DNA of 64,000 nucleotides from VXNE01 sp963665455 (lineage in GTDB: Bacteria; Pseudomonadota; Gammaproteobacteria; Pseudomonadales; Azotimanducaceae). A program made the position numbers and the translations under genes. Below the pieces are notes generated by a model, which saw nothing but the letters and a program-made list of their open reading frames with translations, was not told the origin of the DNA and ran no database searches. The first letter of the stretch is position 1. Each line of letters opens with the position of its first letter. Shown piece by piece: positions 36,569 through 46,031 of the stretch. Location: the NCBI GenBank assembly GCA_963665455.1, contig OY762279.1:868001-932000 (forward strand), read 5' to 3'.

Positions 36569-36735
36569 GAGCCCTCGGCCGGGGTGCGCGAGGGGCGTGC
36601 CCCTCGCATGGAACAGCAGCGCGGGGGGCGTGCCCTCGCATGAAAGAGCCTTCAGCCGGGGTGCGCGAGGGGCCTGCCCCTCGCATGAAAGAGCCTTCAG
36701 CCGGGGTGCGCGAGGGGCCTGCCCCTCGCATGAAA
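36569..36735 (+). repeat. 45-base palindromic repeat, locus 2 (four units)
   Basis: Unit 1 is at 36569-36613, a short unit lies at about 36614-36645, and two near-identical full units follow at 36646-36690 and 36691-36735. Each carries the GCGAGGGGC-GCCCCTCGC type palindrome (centre GT or CT) followed by ATGAAA or ATGGAA. The frame is open through the array, giving 15-residue periods (EPSAGVREGPAPRMK). The last unit's ATG (36730) is the start codon of the following gene, and a GAGGGG run sits in the hairpin stem before it. Sequence spread between units suggests stepwise tandem growth. Confidence 0.85.
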
Positions 36736-37779
36736 GAGGGGTGGATTAGTCTCGCGGGCATCCTGGCCGGCGCCGCACTCGCCATCGCCCTAGTCGATGC
36801 CCTGCTCGCCGACCGCGCGCGCGAACGGATGGACCGGTTCGGGAGCAATCTGGCCGAAACGACCGCACGACTTGGGCTACCCGCCGTGCTACAGCAGGAC
36901 CGCATCGCCTTGGGCAACCTGGCGAGCCGCATCATCGCCTTCGACGAAGTCGTCGGCTGTAGCCTCTACACGGTGGACGGGCGCACGCTCGCCTTCGCCG
37001 GGGAGGACTCGAACGATCCGAATACGGGCCACTACACGGCCCCAATCACGGCAGAAGACACGCTGGCGGGCTACGCACGGGTGATCCTGGACCGCCGCCG
37101 CTTCCGCGTGGGCCGGGGTGATCTGGCGGCGGCCGCCTGGCCGATCGCGCCCGCAGCATTCGCCGTCGCCGCGCTGCTCGTATTGCTGCGGCGGCACCCG
37201 GGCCGGGGGCGTCCCACAACCGGGACCAGGACCGCGCCCGACCCGATTCAAGCGAAGTTCGTCCTCGTCGCGAATCTCTTCAACCAAGGCAGGCTCCGGC
37301 CGATGCGCCAGAAGACCGTCTTGACCCACGCCTTGGAGCACGCCACGGACATCGCACAATCCCACGGCGGACGCGCGTGGGCGTTGCCCGGCGCTCGCGT
37401 CCTGATCGCGTTCGACGACCGGCCCGACGGCGCCCGCGCGTTCGAGGTCGTGCGCGCGGCCCTGGAACTTGGCACCGCGCTGGAAGCCACGCCTGCGCCG
37501 GACCAAGACGGCCCGCCGGCGCCAAGCTTCCGCTTCGGCCTGCACCTATGCGACGCGTGGGCGGACGAGGCGGGGGTTGAGGAGTCGGCCCACGTCTCGG
37601 ACGCGGCGCTCCTGTCCGCGCTGGCCCCGGATGGGCGGCTGGCGATCAGCCAAGACGTGTTCGAGCGCATCGAGCGCGCGGATGCCTTGGAGATGGACAC
37701 GGCACCGGAACTCTCCCAAGCCGCACTCACGGGCACGACCCTCGGACGCTGCCGGATCGTGCGCGGGATGGCGGCGTGA
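36730..37779 (+). CDS. Membrane protein of the YtjB/AhpA (Smp) kind
   Basis: A 349-residue protein with an N-terminal membrane helix (about residues 5-27), a periplasmic segment of about 100 residues, a second helix (about 125-150) and a cytoplasmic C-terminal domain. This plan, and its place divergent from serB, match E. coli YtjB/AhpA, whose function is poorly known. The start codon ATG lies in the last unit of a palindromic repeat array, and the frame remains open upstream through two 15-residue repeat units. The product could therefore be longer, with repeated MKEPSAGVREGPAPR segments before the helix. Confidence 0.65.
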   Translation: MKEGWISLAGILAGAALAIALVDALLADRARERMDRFGSNLAETTARLGLPAVLQQDRIALGNLASRIIAFDEVVGCSLYTVDGRTLAFAGEDSNDPNTGHYTAPITAEDTLAGYARVILDRRRFRVGRGDLAAAAWPIAPAAFAVAALLVLLRRHPGRGRPTTGTRTAPDPIQAKFVLVANLFNQGRLRPMRQKTVLTHALEHATDIAQSHGGRAWALPGARVLIAFDDRPDGARAFEVVRAALELGTALEATPAPDQDGPPAPSFRFGLHLCDAWADEAGVEESAHVSDAALLSALAPDGRLAISQDVFERIERADALEMDTAPELSQAALTGTTLGRCRIVRGMAA

Positions 37780-38652
37780 TCAGGGATCAAATCGAGTCGA
37801 AACGCCTCCCAGAACTTCCCGTTCGGGCGCATCCGGCACCGGAACATACTCCTCGGCTCGCTTGATGCCGCCGAGCGGCATCCGCAGCGCTATGGCCGTG
37901 GTGTTGTCGTCCGCCGCCCCCGCTGCGAGCACCGACTCTACCCGCGAGAGGAAGTCCCGGGGATTCAGGTCGGCAAACGCCTGGGACCAATCCTCCGGCA
38001 CCCGCACGTCTCGGAGCCCCTGTACCCGCTGAAGCCAGCCGCCTGGGACATCCAGGTGGCCGAGCACATCCATGCCATCGCTCCCCACGAATATCAGTTG
38101 GCCCGGCGACAGGGTGCGGGGACCGGGGCGCAGGTCGATCTCCGTTAGACAGAATCGCGCCTCGATCGACTCGGCGCGAAAGGGTCCGGAGTTGGCCATC
38201 AAGGCGGAATCCACGCGATTGCCCTCACCGTGGCGACGGTTCACGCGGGTCGGGCCGTGTTCGAGGAACGCATCGCCCTTCCAGATGCCGCTGTCGCCGA
38301 CGCTCAGCCAGCGTATCCCGTCCGGATCCGCCCAGACCGCCGCAAGGGTCGTCGCCATACCGTCGGCACCCTCTCCCCGGGCCAACGCCTCCGCCATCCC
38401 ATCGAGGGCGCCGCGCAGACCATCGATGAACCGGGTCGTCCACCGCATGTTGTCCTCCGGTTCCTCCGGCGGCACGCCGAAACCCTTTTCGAACCCCAAG
38501 ACGGCGGACATCGACGCGACGTCTCCCGCCGGTTCGCCACCCATGCCGTCGGCAACGACGAGCAGTCGTCCGCGGCCAAGACGGACTTGAAGGGCCGCGT
38601 CCTCCTGCCGCTCTCTGGGACCCAGAATCTGAAAGGCGGCAACATCCGCCAT
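37780..38652 (-). CDS. PP2C-type serine/threonine phosphatase
   Basis: 290 residues from the ATG at 38652; a TTG at 38679 would add nine. PP2C/SpoIIE-like metal-binding motifs are GPRERQEDAALQ, VVADGMGGEPAGD, GSDGMDVLGH and AADDNTTAIAL. It should remove phosphate from Ser/Thr proteins such as a kinase substrate or an anti-sigma antagonist. No Ser/Thr kinase or FHA protein is adjacent. Its stop lies directly against the stop of the ytjB-like gene (convergent, no gap). Confidence 0.88.
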   Translation of the reverse strand: MADVAAFQILGPRERQEDAALQVRLGRGRLLVVADGMGGEPAGDVASMSAVLGFEKGFGVPPEEPEDNMRWTTRFIDGLRGALDGMAEALARGEGADGMATTLAAVWADPDGIRWLSVGDSGIWKGDAFLEHGPTRVNRRHGEGNRVDSALMANSGPFRAESIEARFCLTEIDLRPGPRTLSPGQLIFVGSDGMDVLGHLDVPGGWLQRVQGLRDVRVPEDWSQAFADLNPRDFLSRVESVLAAGAADDNTTAIALRMPLGGIKRAEEYVPVPDAPEREVLGGVSTRFDP

Positions 38653-38730
38653 AGGTATCGTGGACACTGGTGACTCCAAGTGGATAGCCGAGAAAAGGCT
38701 CGCTCCCCGTGCTTGGAACGATACCGGATG

Positions 38731-38766
38731 CCGGGAGGTGTTCGCGATAACCGGGAGGTATTCGCG
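38731..38766. repeat. Direct repeat pair, 20-base period
   Basis: CCGGGAGGTGTTCGCG (38731-38746) recurs as CCGGGAGGTATTCGCG (38751-38766), one mismatch in 16, exactly 20 bases apart. It lies in the 267-base gap between the divergent PP2C gene (start 38652) and the DUF1703-type gene. Tandem binding sites for a regulator are possible. Nothing else in this gap is recognisable. Confidence 0.45.
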
Positions 38767-38919
38767 GCGATCCTCTCTCCGGCGCGCTCACGGGATGCCG
38801 GAGCCCGCCAGCGGTGGCCGGAGTCGCCGACGCCGTCCAAGTCGCCCGCCCGTGCGCTGCAAAGCACATTGCGACGGCCGGCGTCGCCGTTCCACGGTGC
38901 ACGCTGGTAGCATCCGGCC

Positions 38920-40470
38920 ATGGACCGGCGCCGGCTTCCCATCGGCATCCAGACCTTCCGCGAGGTGCGGGAGGAGGGCTGCTACTACGTCGACAAGACA
39001 TCCTACGTCGACCACCTGCTGGAAAGCGGCAAGCACTTCTTCCTGTCGCGTCCGAGGCGCTTCGGCAAGAGCCTGTTCCTGGACACGCTCAAGGAGCTGT
39101 TCGAGGGCAACGAGGAGCTGTTCGAGGGACTCGCCATCCACGGCGGGGACCGGGACTGGTCGGTACGACGCCCGGTCATCCGCATCAGCTTCGGCAGCGG
39201 CCACTTCGCGGGCGACGGCGACCTGCGCGTCGAGGTCGCGGACCGCCTGCGCGAGATGGAGGATGCGGCGGGCATCGCCGATCCACCCGCGGGCGCCGCG
39301 GGCCGTCTGCGCCACCTGATCCGCACCCTCCGCGAGCACACCGGCCGGCGGGTGGTCATGCTGGTCGACGAGTACGACAAGCCGATCCTGGACGCGCTGC
39401 ACGCGCCCGAAGTCGCCCGCGCCAACCGGGACTACCTGCGCGGCCTGTACGCGGTGGTCAAGGACTGCGACGCCGACATCCGCTTCAGCTTCATCACGGG
39501 GGTCAGCAAATTCTCCAAGGTGAGTCTGTTCTCGGGGCTGAACAACCTCACGGACATCACGCTCGACCCCCACTACTCGGCGATCTGCGGCTACACGGAG
39601 GCGGACCTCGACGCGGTGTTCGCGCCGGAGCTGCCGGGCCTCGACCGTGGGGCGATCCGCGAGTGGTACAACGGCTACTCGTGGCTCGGCGAGGAGAAGG
39701 TCTACAACCCGTTCGACATCCTGCTGCTGTTCCGCAACCGGGAGTTCAAGGCGCACTGGTTCGAGACGGGCTCGCCGACGTTCCTGGTGGACACGCTGTT
39801 CCGGCGCCGGGTGCGCTCGGTGGATCTAGACGGGATGCCGGCGAGCGACGAGCTGCTATCCACCTTCGACGTGGACGAGATCGCCCCGGAGGCACTGTTG
39901 TTCCAGACCGGCTACCTGACGATCCGGGACCGGGAGCGCGTCGGCGAGCGAACGCTCTACCGGCTCGGCTACCCCAACCGGGAGGTGCGCGAGAGCCTCA
40001 ACGAGCGGCTGCTGCGGCGGCTGGGCCAGGACGGCACCCGGCAGACGGCGAACAGCGTGCGGCTGTACCGGCTGCTGGAGGCCGGCGACGTGCCCGGCAT
40101 GGAGGCACTGTTCCACGCATTCTACGCGGGCATTCCGCACCAGTGGTACACGAACAACGACATCGCGGACTACGAGGGCTTCTACGCGAGCGTGTTCTAC
40201 TCGTACTTCGCGGGCCTGGGGCTCGACGTGGCGGTGGAGGAGAGCACGAGCCGGGGGCGCCTGGACATGGCGGTGCGCTTCGGGGGCCGCGTGTACCTGT
40301 TCGAGTTCAAGGTGGTGGAGCAGGCCGGGGAGGGCGCCGCGATGGCGCAGCTCAGGGACCGCGGCTGCGCGGACAAGTACCGCGCGCCGGACGTGCCCGT
40401 CCACCTGGTCGGCGTGGAGTTCAGCCGCGCCTCGCGCAACGTGGTGGCGTTCGAGCACGCGGCGGCGTGA
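38920..40470 (+). CDS. AAA-ATPase-like protein with C-terminal PD-(D/E)XK nuclease domain (DUF1703 family)
   Basis: 516 residues. The N-terminal AAA-ATPase-like domain opens IGIQTFREVREEGCYYVDKT with a Walker A-like segment RPRRFGKSLFLDTL (Lys in FGKS) and Walker B VVMLVDEYDKPIL. The C-terminal domain (SRGRLDMAVRFGGRVYLFEFK) fits the D-x(n)-ExK nuclease core of DUF1703. Members are numerous and mobile in many genomes, with roles suspected in defence or mobile elements but not proven. It sits alone between housekeeping genes, with a direct-repeat pair upstream, suggesting acquisition. No terminal repeats were found. Confidence 0.85.
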   Translation: MDRRRLPIGIQTFREVREEGCYYVDKTSYVDHLLESGKHFFLSRPRRFGKSLFLDTLKELFEGNEELFEGLAIHGGDRDWSVRRPVIRISFGSGHFAGDGDLRVEVADRLREMEDAAGIADPPAGAAGRLRHLIRTLREHTGRRVVMLVDEYDKPILDALHAPEVARANRDYLRGLYAVVKDCDADIRFSFITGVSKFSKVSLFSGLNNLTDITLDPHYSAICGYTEADLDAVFAPELPGLDRGAIREWYNGYSWLGEEKVYNPFDILLLFRNREFKAHWFETGSPTFLVDTLFRRRVRSVDLDGMPASDELLSTFDVDEIAPEALLFQTGYLTIRDRERVGERTLYRLGYPNREVRESLNERLLRRLGQDGTRQTANSVRLYRLLEAGDVPGMEALFHAFYAGIPHQWYTNNDIADYEGFYASVFYSYFAGLGLDVAVEESTSRGRLDMAVRFGGRVYLFEFKVVEQAGEGAAMAQLRDRGCADKYRAPDVPVHLVGVEFSRASRNVVAFEHAAA

Positions 40471-40496
40471 CGCTCGCTAGCGGCTATGGCGCGGTT

Positions 40497-42767
40497 CTAG
40501 GCACTCTCCACCGCCAGCGACTCAACCCGCTGAAAGCCCCGGGGCAGCTTGCGGCCACGCCTGCCCCGCTCCCCGAGATAGGCCCCGAGATCCTTGGATC
40601 GCAGCCTGAGGTAGCGCGCCCCGGCACGCACGATGAGGTGGTCGGACTCCCCGAGCGCGACGGCGCCCACCATCCTTTCCTCCCCGGCGCGGTACGCGCG
40701 CGCCGGCACGTCGATGAGCTTGTTGCCCTTGCCCCGCGACAGGGCCGGAACGTCGGTTAGGGGGAACACCAACAGACGGCCCTGATCGGTGGCCGCGGCG
40801 ACCTGGGTCTTGCCGGAGGCGAGCGACGGGGCCAGGGCCTGTCCGTCTCCGGGGACGGTGAGCGCGGCCTTGCCGGCGCGGTTCTTCGTGGCCAACTCCT
40901 CCATGCGCCCGAGGAAGCCGTAGCCGGCGTCCGACGCCAGCAAGAGCTGGGTCTCCGCCGGCGCCAACACCGGGGCGACGAAACGCGCGCCCTCCGGCGG
41001 ACTCAGGCGACCGGTCAGCGGTTCGCCCTGGCCGCGGGAAGAGGGTAGCTCATGGGCCGCCAGGGCGTAGGTGCGACCGGTGGAATCCAGGAATAAGAGG
41101 AGGTCGTTGGTGCGGCCCCGGGTGCTCGACCCGAAGGCGTCGCCGGTGCGGTAGGACAGCGTCTCCGGATCGACGCCGTGGCCCTTGGCCGAGCGCACCC
41201 AGCCCTTCTCCGAGACGATGACCGTGATGGGTTCGTTCGAGATCAGGTCCTCCGCCGTGAAGGCCCGCGGGGGCGCGGCCTCGATCAATTCGGAGCGGCG
41301 CGGATCGCCGTACTGTTCCGCGTCCTCCGTCAGCTCCCGCTTGATGAGCGTCTTCATGCGCGAGGACGAATTGAGCGTGCGGGTCAGGTCGTCCCGCTCC
41401 GCGCCCAGCGCGGCCCGTTCTTCCTGTAGCCGGGTTTCCTCAAGGCGTGCCAGTTGCCGCAGGCGCAGATCGAGGATCGCGGTGGCCTGCGCCGTGCTCA
41501 GCCCGAAGCGCTCCATCAACCGCGCCCGGGGTTCGTCCTCCTCGCGGATGATGCGGATCACGGCATCGAGGTTGAGGTAGGCGACGAGGAGACCATCGAG
41601 GATGTGCAGGCGCGCGTCGATGCGCTCGAGCCGGAAGGTCAGCCGTCGGCGGACGGTCTCGCGCCGAAACTTCAACCACTCGGTGAGCATCTCGGCGAGG
41701 CCGAGCACCTTCGGCTTCTGGTCCAGTCCGATGACGTTGAAGTTGACGCGGTAGCTGCGTTCGAGGTCCGTGGAGGCGAAGAGGTGGCTCATCAGCCGGG
41801 CCACGTCCACCCGGTTCGAGCGCGGCACGAGCACCAGACGCGTCGGCGTCTCGTGGTCGGATTCGTCGCGCAGGTCCACGAGCATGGGCAGCTTCTTCGC
41901 CTGCATCTGTTCGGCGATCTGTTCCAGCACCTTCGCCGGCGAGACTTGATAGGGCAGCGCCGTCACGACGATCTCGCCGTTCTCGACCATGTGGCGCGCC
42001 CTGGCGCGGACCGAGCCCCGGCCGGTCTCGTACACCTGCAGCAGTTCCTCGCGCGGCGTCACGATCAGGGCCTCGGTCGGGAAGTCCGGCCCCTGCACGT
42101 GGTCCATGAGATCGCGGGTTCCGGCGCGGGGCTGGTCCAGCAGGCGGATGCAGGCGCTCGCGACCTCGCGGAGATTGTGCGGCAGGACGTCCGTGGCCAT
42201 GCCGACGGCGATGCCCGTGCTGCCGTTCAGGAGGACGAACGGCACCCGTGCCGGAAGGAGGGCCGGCTCGTCGATGGTGCCGTCGAAGTTCGGCACGAAA
42301 TCCACGGTGCCCTGGTCCACCTCCGCCAGCAGCAGTTCGGCGAACCGCGACAGCCGGGACTCCGTGTAGCGCATCGCCGCGAACGACTTCGGATCGTCCG
42401 GCGCGCCCCAGTTGCCCTGCCCATCCACCAGCGGGTAGCGGAAGGAGAAGGGCTGGGCCATCAGCACCATTGCCTCGTAGCAGGCGCTGTCGCCGTGGGG
42501 ATGGAACTTGCCGAGCACGTCGCCCACGGTGCGCGCGGACTTCGCGAACTTCGCCGTCGCCGACAGCCCGAGCTCCGACATCGCGTACACGATGCGGCGC
42601 TGCACGGGCTTCAGGCCGTCACCGATATGCGGCAGCGCACGGTCGTTGATGACGTACATCGAGTAGTCGAGGTACGCCTTCTCCGTGTAGCGCCACAGGG
42701 GCACGACCTCGGCGCCATTGCCCGGCGTGCCGTTGCCCGGACCGGCCGTACCCTCCGCAGTGCTCAT
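40497..42767 (-). CDS. parC: DNA topoisomerase IV subunit A
   Basis: The 756-residue cleavage subunit of topoisomerase IV, which unlinks daughter chromosomes. The catalytic Tyr is in FAAMRYTESRLSRFA; LGKFHPHGDSACYEAMVLMAQ includes the quinolone-determining region with Ser at the usual position. The C-terminal domain has degenerate beta-pinwheel blades, as in ParC rather than GyrA. Its ATG overlaps the parE stop (ATGA). Confidence 0.96.
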   Translation of the reverse strand: MSTAEGTAGPGNGTPGNGAEVVPLWRYTEKAYLDYSMYVINDRALPHIGDGLKPVQRRIVYAMSELGLSATAKFAKSARTVGDVLGKFHPHGDSACYEAMVLMAQPFSFRYPLVDGQGNWGAPDDPKSFAAMRYTESRLSRFAELLLAEVDQGTVDFVPNFDGTIDEPALLPARVPFVLLNGSTGIAVGMATDVLPHNLREVASACIRLLDQPRAGTRDLMDHVQGPDFPTEALIVTPREELLQVYETGRGSVRARARHMVENGEIVVTALPYQVSPAKVLEQIAEQMQAKKLPMLVDLRDESDHETPTRLVLVPRSNRVDVARLMSHLFASTDLERSYRVNFNVIGLDQKPKVLGLAEMLTEWLKFRRETVRRRLTFRLERIDARLHILDGLLVAYLNLDAVIRIIREEDEPRARLMERFGLSTAQATAILDLRLRQLARLEETRLQEERAALGAERDDLTRTLNSSSRMKTLIKRELTEDAEQYGDPRRSELIEAAPPRAFTAEDLISNEPITVIVSEKGWVRSAKGHGVDPETLSYRTGDAFGSSTRGRTNDLLLFLDSTGRTYALAAHELPSSRGQGEPLTGRLSPPEGARFVAPVLAPAETQLLLASDAGYGFLGRMEELATKNRAGKAALTVPGDGQALAPSLASGKTQVAAATDQGRLLVFPLTDVPALSRGKGNKLIDVPARAYRAGEERMVGAVALGESDHLIVRAGARYLRLRSKDLGAYLGERGRRGRKLPRGFQRVESLAVESA

Positions 42768-44662
42768 GCCAGCACCGCCTGATCGCCCTTGCGCTCCAGC
42801 CAGCCGCGGCGGTCGGCGGAGCGTTTCCTCGCCAGCATCATGTCCATGACCTCCCGTGTCTTGTCCGCCGAATCCATCGAGAGCTGCACCAGCCGCCGCG
42901 TATCCGGCGCCATCGTCGTCTCGCGCAGTTGCATCGGGTTCATCTCACCGAGCCCCTTGAAGCGCTGCACGACCGGCTTGCCGCGCTTCTTCTCCGCGGC
43001 GATGCGGTCGAGCACGCCTTCCTTCTCGGCCTCGTCCAGCGCGTAGAACACTTCCTTGCCGACATCGACGCGGTAGAGCGGCGGCATCGCCACATGGACG
43101 TGGCCCTCCTCCACGAGCGCGGGGAAGTGCCGCAGGAAGAGCGCGCAGAGCAGCGTCGCGATGTGCGCGCCGTCCGAGTCCGCATCCGCCAAGATGCAGA
43201 CCTTGCCGTAGCGGAGGCCCGACAGGTCCCGGGAGCCCGGCTCCACCCCAATGGCCACGGAGATGTCGTGCACTTCCCGTGACGCGAGCACTTCGCCGGC
43301 CTGCACTTCCCAGGTGTTCAGGATCTTGCCGCGCAGCGGCATCACCGCCTGGAACTCGCGGTCCCGGGCCTGCTTGGCCGACCCACCGGCGGAGTCGCCC
43401 TCCACCAGGAACAACTCCGAACGCCCCGCGTCCTGGCCCGAACAATCCGTGAGCTTGCCCGGCAATGCCGGACCGGCTGCGATCTTCTTGCGCGCCACCT
43501 TGCGGCTCGCCTGGGCGCGCTTCTGGGCGTTCGCGATGGCGAGTTCGGCCAACGCCGAGCCCTCGGTGGGATGCTCGTTCAGCCACAGGCTGAAGGCGTC
43601 CTTGGCGACGCCGCCAATGAAGGCCGTCGCCTGGCGGGAGGACAAGCGCTCCTTCGTCTGGCCGCTGAATTGCGGATCGGCGAGCTTGGCGGAGAGGACG
43701 TAGGAGCAACGGTCCCACAGGTCGTCCGCCACGAGCTTCAGGCCCCGGGGCACGAGGTCGCGGAAGGCGCAGAACTCCTTCAGGGCCTCGATCAAGCCAC
43801 TGCGCAGTCCGTTGACGTGGGTGCCCCCGAGCGGGGTGGGAATCAGGTTGACGTAGCTCTCGGCAATCAACTCGCCCCCCTCCGGCGACCACTGCAACGC
43901 CCAGGCGACCGCCTCCCGGTTGCCTTCCGCCTCGTGTACGAAGGGGGTTGCCGGGACGGGATCCGGCGCGTCGCAGGCATTGCCGAGATACTCCGCCAGC
44001 CCCTCTTCGTAATGCCACGTCCAGCTCTCCGGCTCGTCAGATCCCCGCTCCACGGACAGGCTCACCCGCAGCCCGGGGCACAGCACCGCCTTCGCCCGCA
44101 GGACGTGCTTCAGCTTGGCGAGGCTCACCTGCGGCGAGTCGAAGTAGTCCGGGTCCGGCAGGAACGTCACCCGGGTGCCGGTGTTCCGCTTGCCCACGGC
44201 ACCGATGGCCTCGAGGGGCGTCTTGCTGTAGCCGTGCTCGAAGCGCTGGCGAAACACGCCGCCGTCCCGCTTGACCTCCACCTCGAGCCACGTCGACAGC
44301 GCGTTCACCACGGAGACGCCCACCCCGTGCAGGCCGCCCGAGAAGTTGTAGTGGGTGCCGTCGAACTTGCCGCCGGAGTGCAGCTTCGTGAGGATCAACT
44401 CCACGCCGGTGACCTGGTGCTCCGGATGGACGTCCACGGGCATGCCCCGGCCGTCGTCGATGACCTCCACCGCGCCGTCCGCGCGCACCGTCACCTCCAC
44501 TTCCCTGGCGTATCCGGCGAGGGCCTCGTCCACGGCGTTGTCGACCACCTCCTGCACGAGATGGTTCGGCCGCGTGGTGTCCGTGTACATCCCCGGCCGC
44601 CGCCGCACGGGGTCGAGCCCGGAGAGGACCTGGATGGATTCGGCGGAGTAAGCGTTTGACAT
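42764..44662 (-). CDS. parE: DNA topoisomerase IV subunit B
   Basis: The 632-residue ATPase subunit. GHKL motifs are VDNAVDEALAG, DDGRGMPVD and GGLHGVGVSVVNALS. The TOPRIM motif is LVEGDSAGGSAKQARDR with later DADSDGAHI. The length is that of ParE, without the long GyrB insert of enterics. It is coupled to parC and preceded 34 bases upstream by cpdA. Confidence 0.96.
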   Translation of the reverse strand: MSNAYSAESIQVLSGLDPVRRRPGMYTDTTRPNHLVQEVVDNAVDEALAGYAREVEVTVRADGAVEVIDDGRGMPVDVHPEHQVTGVELILTKLHSGGKFDGTHYNFSGGLHGVGVSVVNALSTWLEVEVKRDGGVFRQRFEHGYSKTPLEAIGAVGKRNTGTRVTFLPDPDYFDSPQVSLAKLKHVLRAKAVLCPGLRVSLSVERGSDEPESWTWHYEEGLAEYLGNACDAPDPVPATPFVHEAEGNREAVAWALQWSPEGGELIAESYVNLIPTPLGGTHVNGLRSGLIEALKEFCAFRDLVPRGLKLVADDLWDRCSYVLSAKLADPQFSGQTKERLSSRQATAFIGGVAKDAFSLWLNEHPTEGSALAELAIANAQKRAQASRKVARKKIAAGPALPGKLTDCSGQDAGRSELFLVEGDSAGGSAKQARDREFQAVMPLRGKILNTWEVQAGEVLASREVHDISVAIGVEPGSRDLSGLRYGKVCILADADSDGAHIATLLCALFLRHFPALVEEGHVHVAMPPLYRVDVGKEVFYALDEAEKEGVLDRIAAEKKRGKPVVQRFKGLGEMNPMQLRETTMAPDTRRLVQLSMDSADKTREVMDMMLARKRSADRRGWLERKGDQAVLA

Positions 44663-44696
44663 GGGCCTGCGAGCGATTAGGTGTCGGGTGTTGGGT

Positions 44697-45440
44697 TCAC
44701 GCCTCCGTACCCGCCAGGCGGGCGACGCGGGTTTCGATCACGCCGTTGTCGTACAACGTGAGCCAGCGGCAGCCGGGGGCCGCGTCATCGAGGGCAAAGC
44801 GCTCGGAGCGCGGGGCGAACTGGAAACAGGTCGAGGGGCTCGCGAGGACCCGAAGGCCACCGACGCGCCGGTCGACCTCCTGATGCACATGCCCCCCGAG
44901 ATAGCCGCGCACGCGTTCGTGGGCGCCGAGCACGGCGAGGAGCGCATCCGCGTTGGCGATGCGGTGCGCATCGAGCCACGGCGCGCCGACCTCGACCGGG
45001 CAGTGGTGACCCACCACCAACGCGTGGCGACCGGCCGACCCGGATAGCGCCTCTCCGAGCCGGTGCAGTTCGTCCACCGCCACTTCGCCGTCCACGCGAT
45101 GATCGATGTGCGTGTCGACGCCCACGACGTCCCAGCCGCCCAAGCGCAGCGGCTCGGTCGGCAGTATCGCTTCGAACGGCTCGCCGAGGTCGTGGTTGCC
45201 GGGGACGCACAGGCACGGCCCCGAGAAACGTGATCTGAGGGTGGCCAGGAAACGCTGGTAGGTGGCCAGTTCCCCGACCTGCGCGAGGTCCCCCGACGCG
45301 ATGACGGCATCCGGTTGCGCTTCACCGAAGGCCTGATCCAGGACGGCGTCCAGGGTGTCCTGGGTGCAAACGCCGAGCAGGGACGCGTCCGGGTCCGGAA
45401 ACAGGTGCGTGTCGGTGACCTGCAGTACCGTCAGACTCAT
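44697..45440 (-). CDS. cpdA: 3',5'-cyclic AMP phosphodiesterase CpdA (Icc)
   Basis: A 247-residue class III metallophosphoesterase. Metal ligands are in QVTDTHLF, IASGDLAQVG, VPGNHDLGEPF and VVGHHCPVEVG, plus GGHVHQEVDR. It is expected to hydrolyse cAMP and so lower CRP signalling. The order DUF1249-cpdA-parE-parC is conserved in gammaproteobacteria. Confidence 0.93.
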   Translation of the reverse strand: MSLTVLQVTDTHLFPDPDASLLGVCTQDTLDAVLDQAFGEAQPDAVIASGDLAQVGELATYQRFLATLRSRFSGPCLCVPGNHDLGEPFEAILPTEPLRLGGWDVVGVDTHIDHRVDGEVAVDELHRLGEALSGSAGRHALVVGHHCPVEVGAPWLDAHRIANADALLAVLGAHERVRGYLGGHVHQEVDRRVGGLRVLASPSTCFQFAPRSERFALDDAAPGCRWLTLYDNGVIETRVARLAGTEA

Positions 45441-45536
45441 GCAGCGCGCGGGCGAGTCGGTGGGTGGAGTCGTTGCGCCTCGCGGCGGGGGTGCTGCCGC
45501 CGGTCGGCGGGCCGATACGGGGCGGCGCGGTGTCCG

Positions 45537-46031
45537 TCAGGCAAGAATCGGCTGCTCGCTCGACACGCCATGCTCCAGGCAGACGCCGAGGAACTCGCCC
45601 AAGAAGCGGTTGACCTGGGCCTTCTCGTCCGGATGCCGCATGCGCGCGTTCGGGTAGTCGTAGACGGCGTGAAAGCCGCGCTGGTTCTGGTATTCAATGA
45701 CTTCCGCAGCCTTGGCGTCGTGGTAAATGCGGATGGCGACGCGTGTTTCGGCGAGCCCCGGGACCCCTGGCCCCGACGGTGGGGGTGCGTCCTGCACCAT
45801 CCGAACCACCGTGGTGTAGGGGCACCGTTCGGCCACCTCGAAGTGTACCTGTGGCTCGCTCTCCCCGAGGCGCAGGCGGAACGTGCGGCGGTCGCTTTCG
45901 GACAGGTGGGGGAGCAGCCGCATCAACCGGGCGTAGTTCGCCTCGCACTCCGCGATGTGCGCGCCGAGATCGATGCTGTAGCGCCGCTGTTTCACCCCAA
46001 GTCCCACCGAGAAGCCCACCTGAGCCTCCAT
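45537..46031 (-). CDS. DUF1249 (YqiB-like) protein
   Basis: A 164-residue protein. The segments YSIDLGAHIAECEANYARLM, HFEVAERCPYTTVVRM, RIYHDAKAAEVIEYQNQ and YPNARMRHPDEKAQVNRFLG match the YqiB family found beside cpdA. The start at 46031 has GGGAG seven bases upstream; the open frame continues further but without a better site. It is probably cytoplasmic. Role unknown. Confidence 0.88.
   Translation of the reverse strand: MEAQVGFSVGLGVKQRRYSIDLGAHIAECEANYARLMRLLPHLSESDRRTFRLRLGESEPQVHFEVAERCPYTTVVRMVQDAPPPSGPGVPGLAETRVAIRIYHDAKAAEVIEYQNQRGFHAVYDYPNARMRHPDEKAQVNRFLGEFLGVCLEHGVSSEQPILA

Noticed and set aside
38814..40760. A 648-codon plus-strand frame overlapping the DUF1703-type gene
   Set aside because: Shadow frame rich in Gly/Arg/Pro with no domains; the adjacent frame carries the clear ATPase and nuclease motifs.
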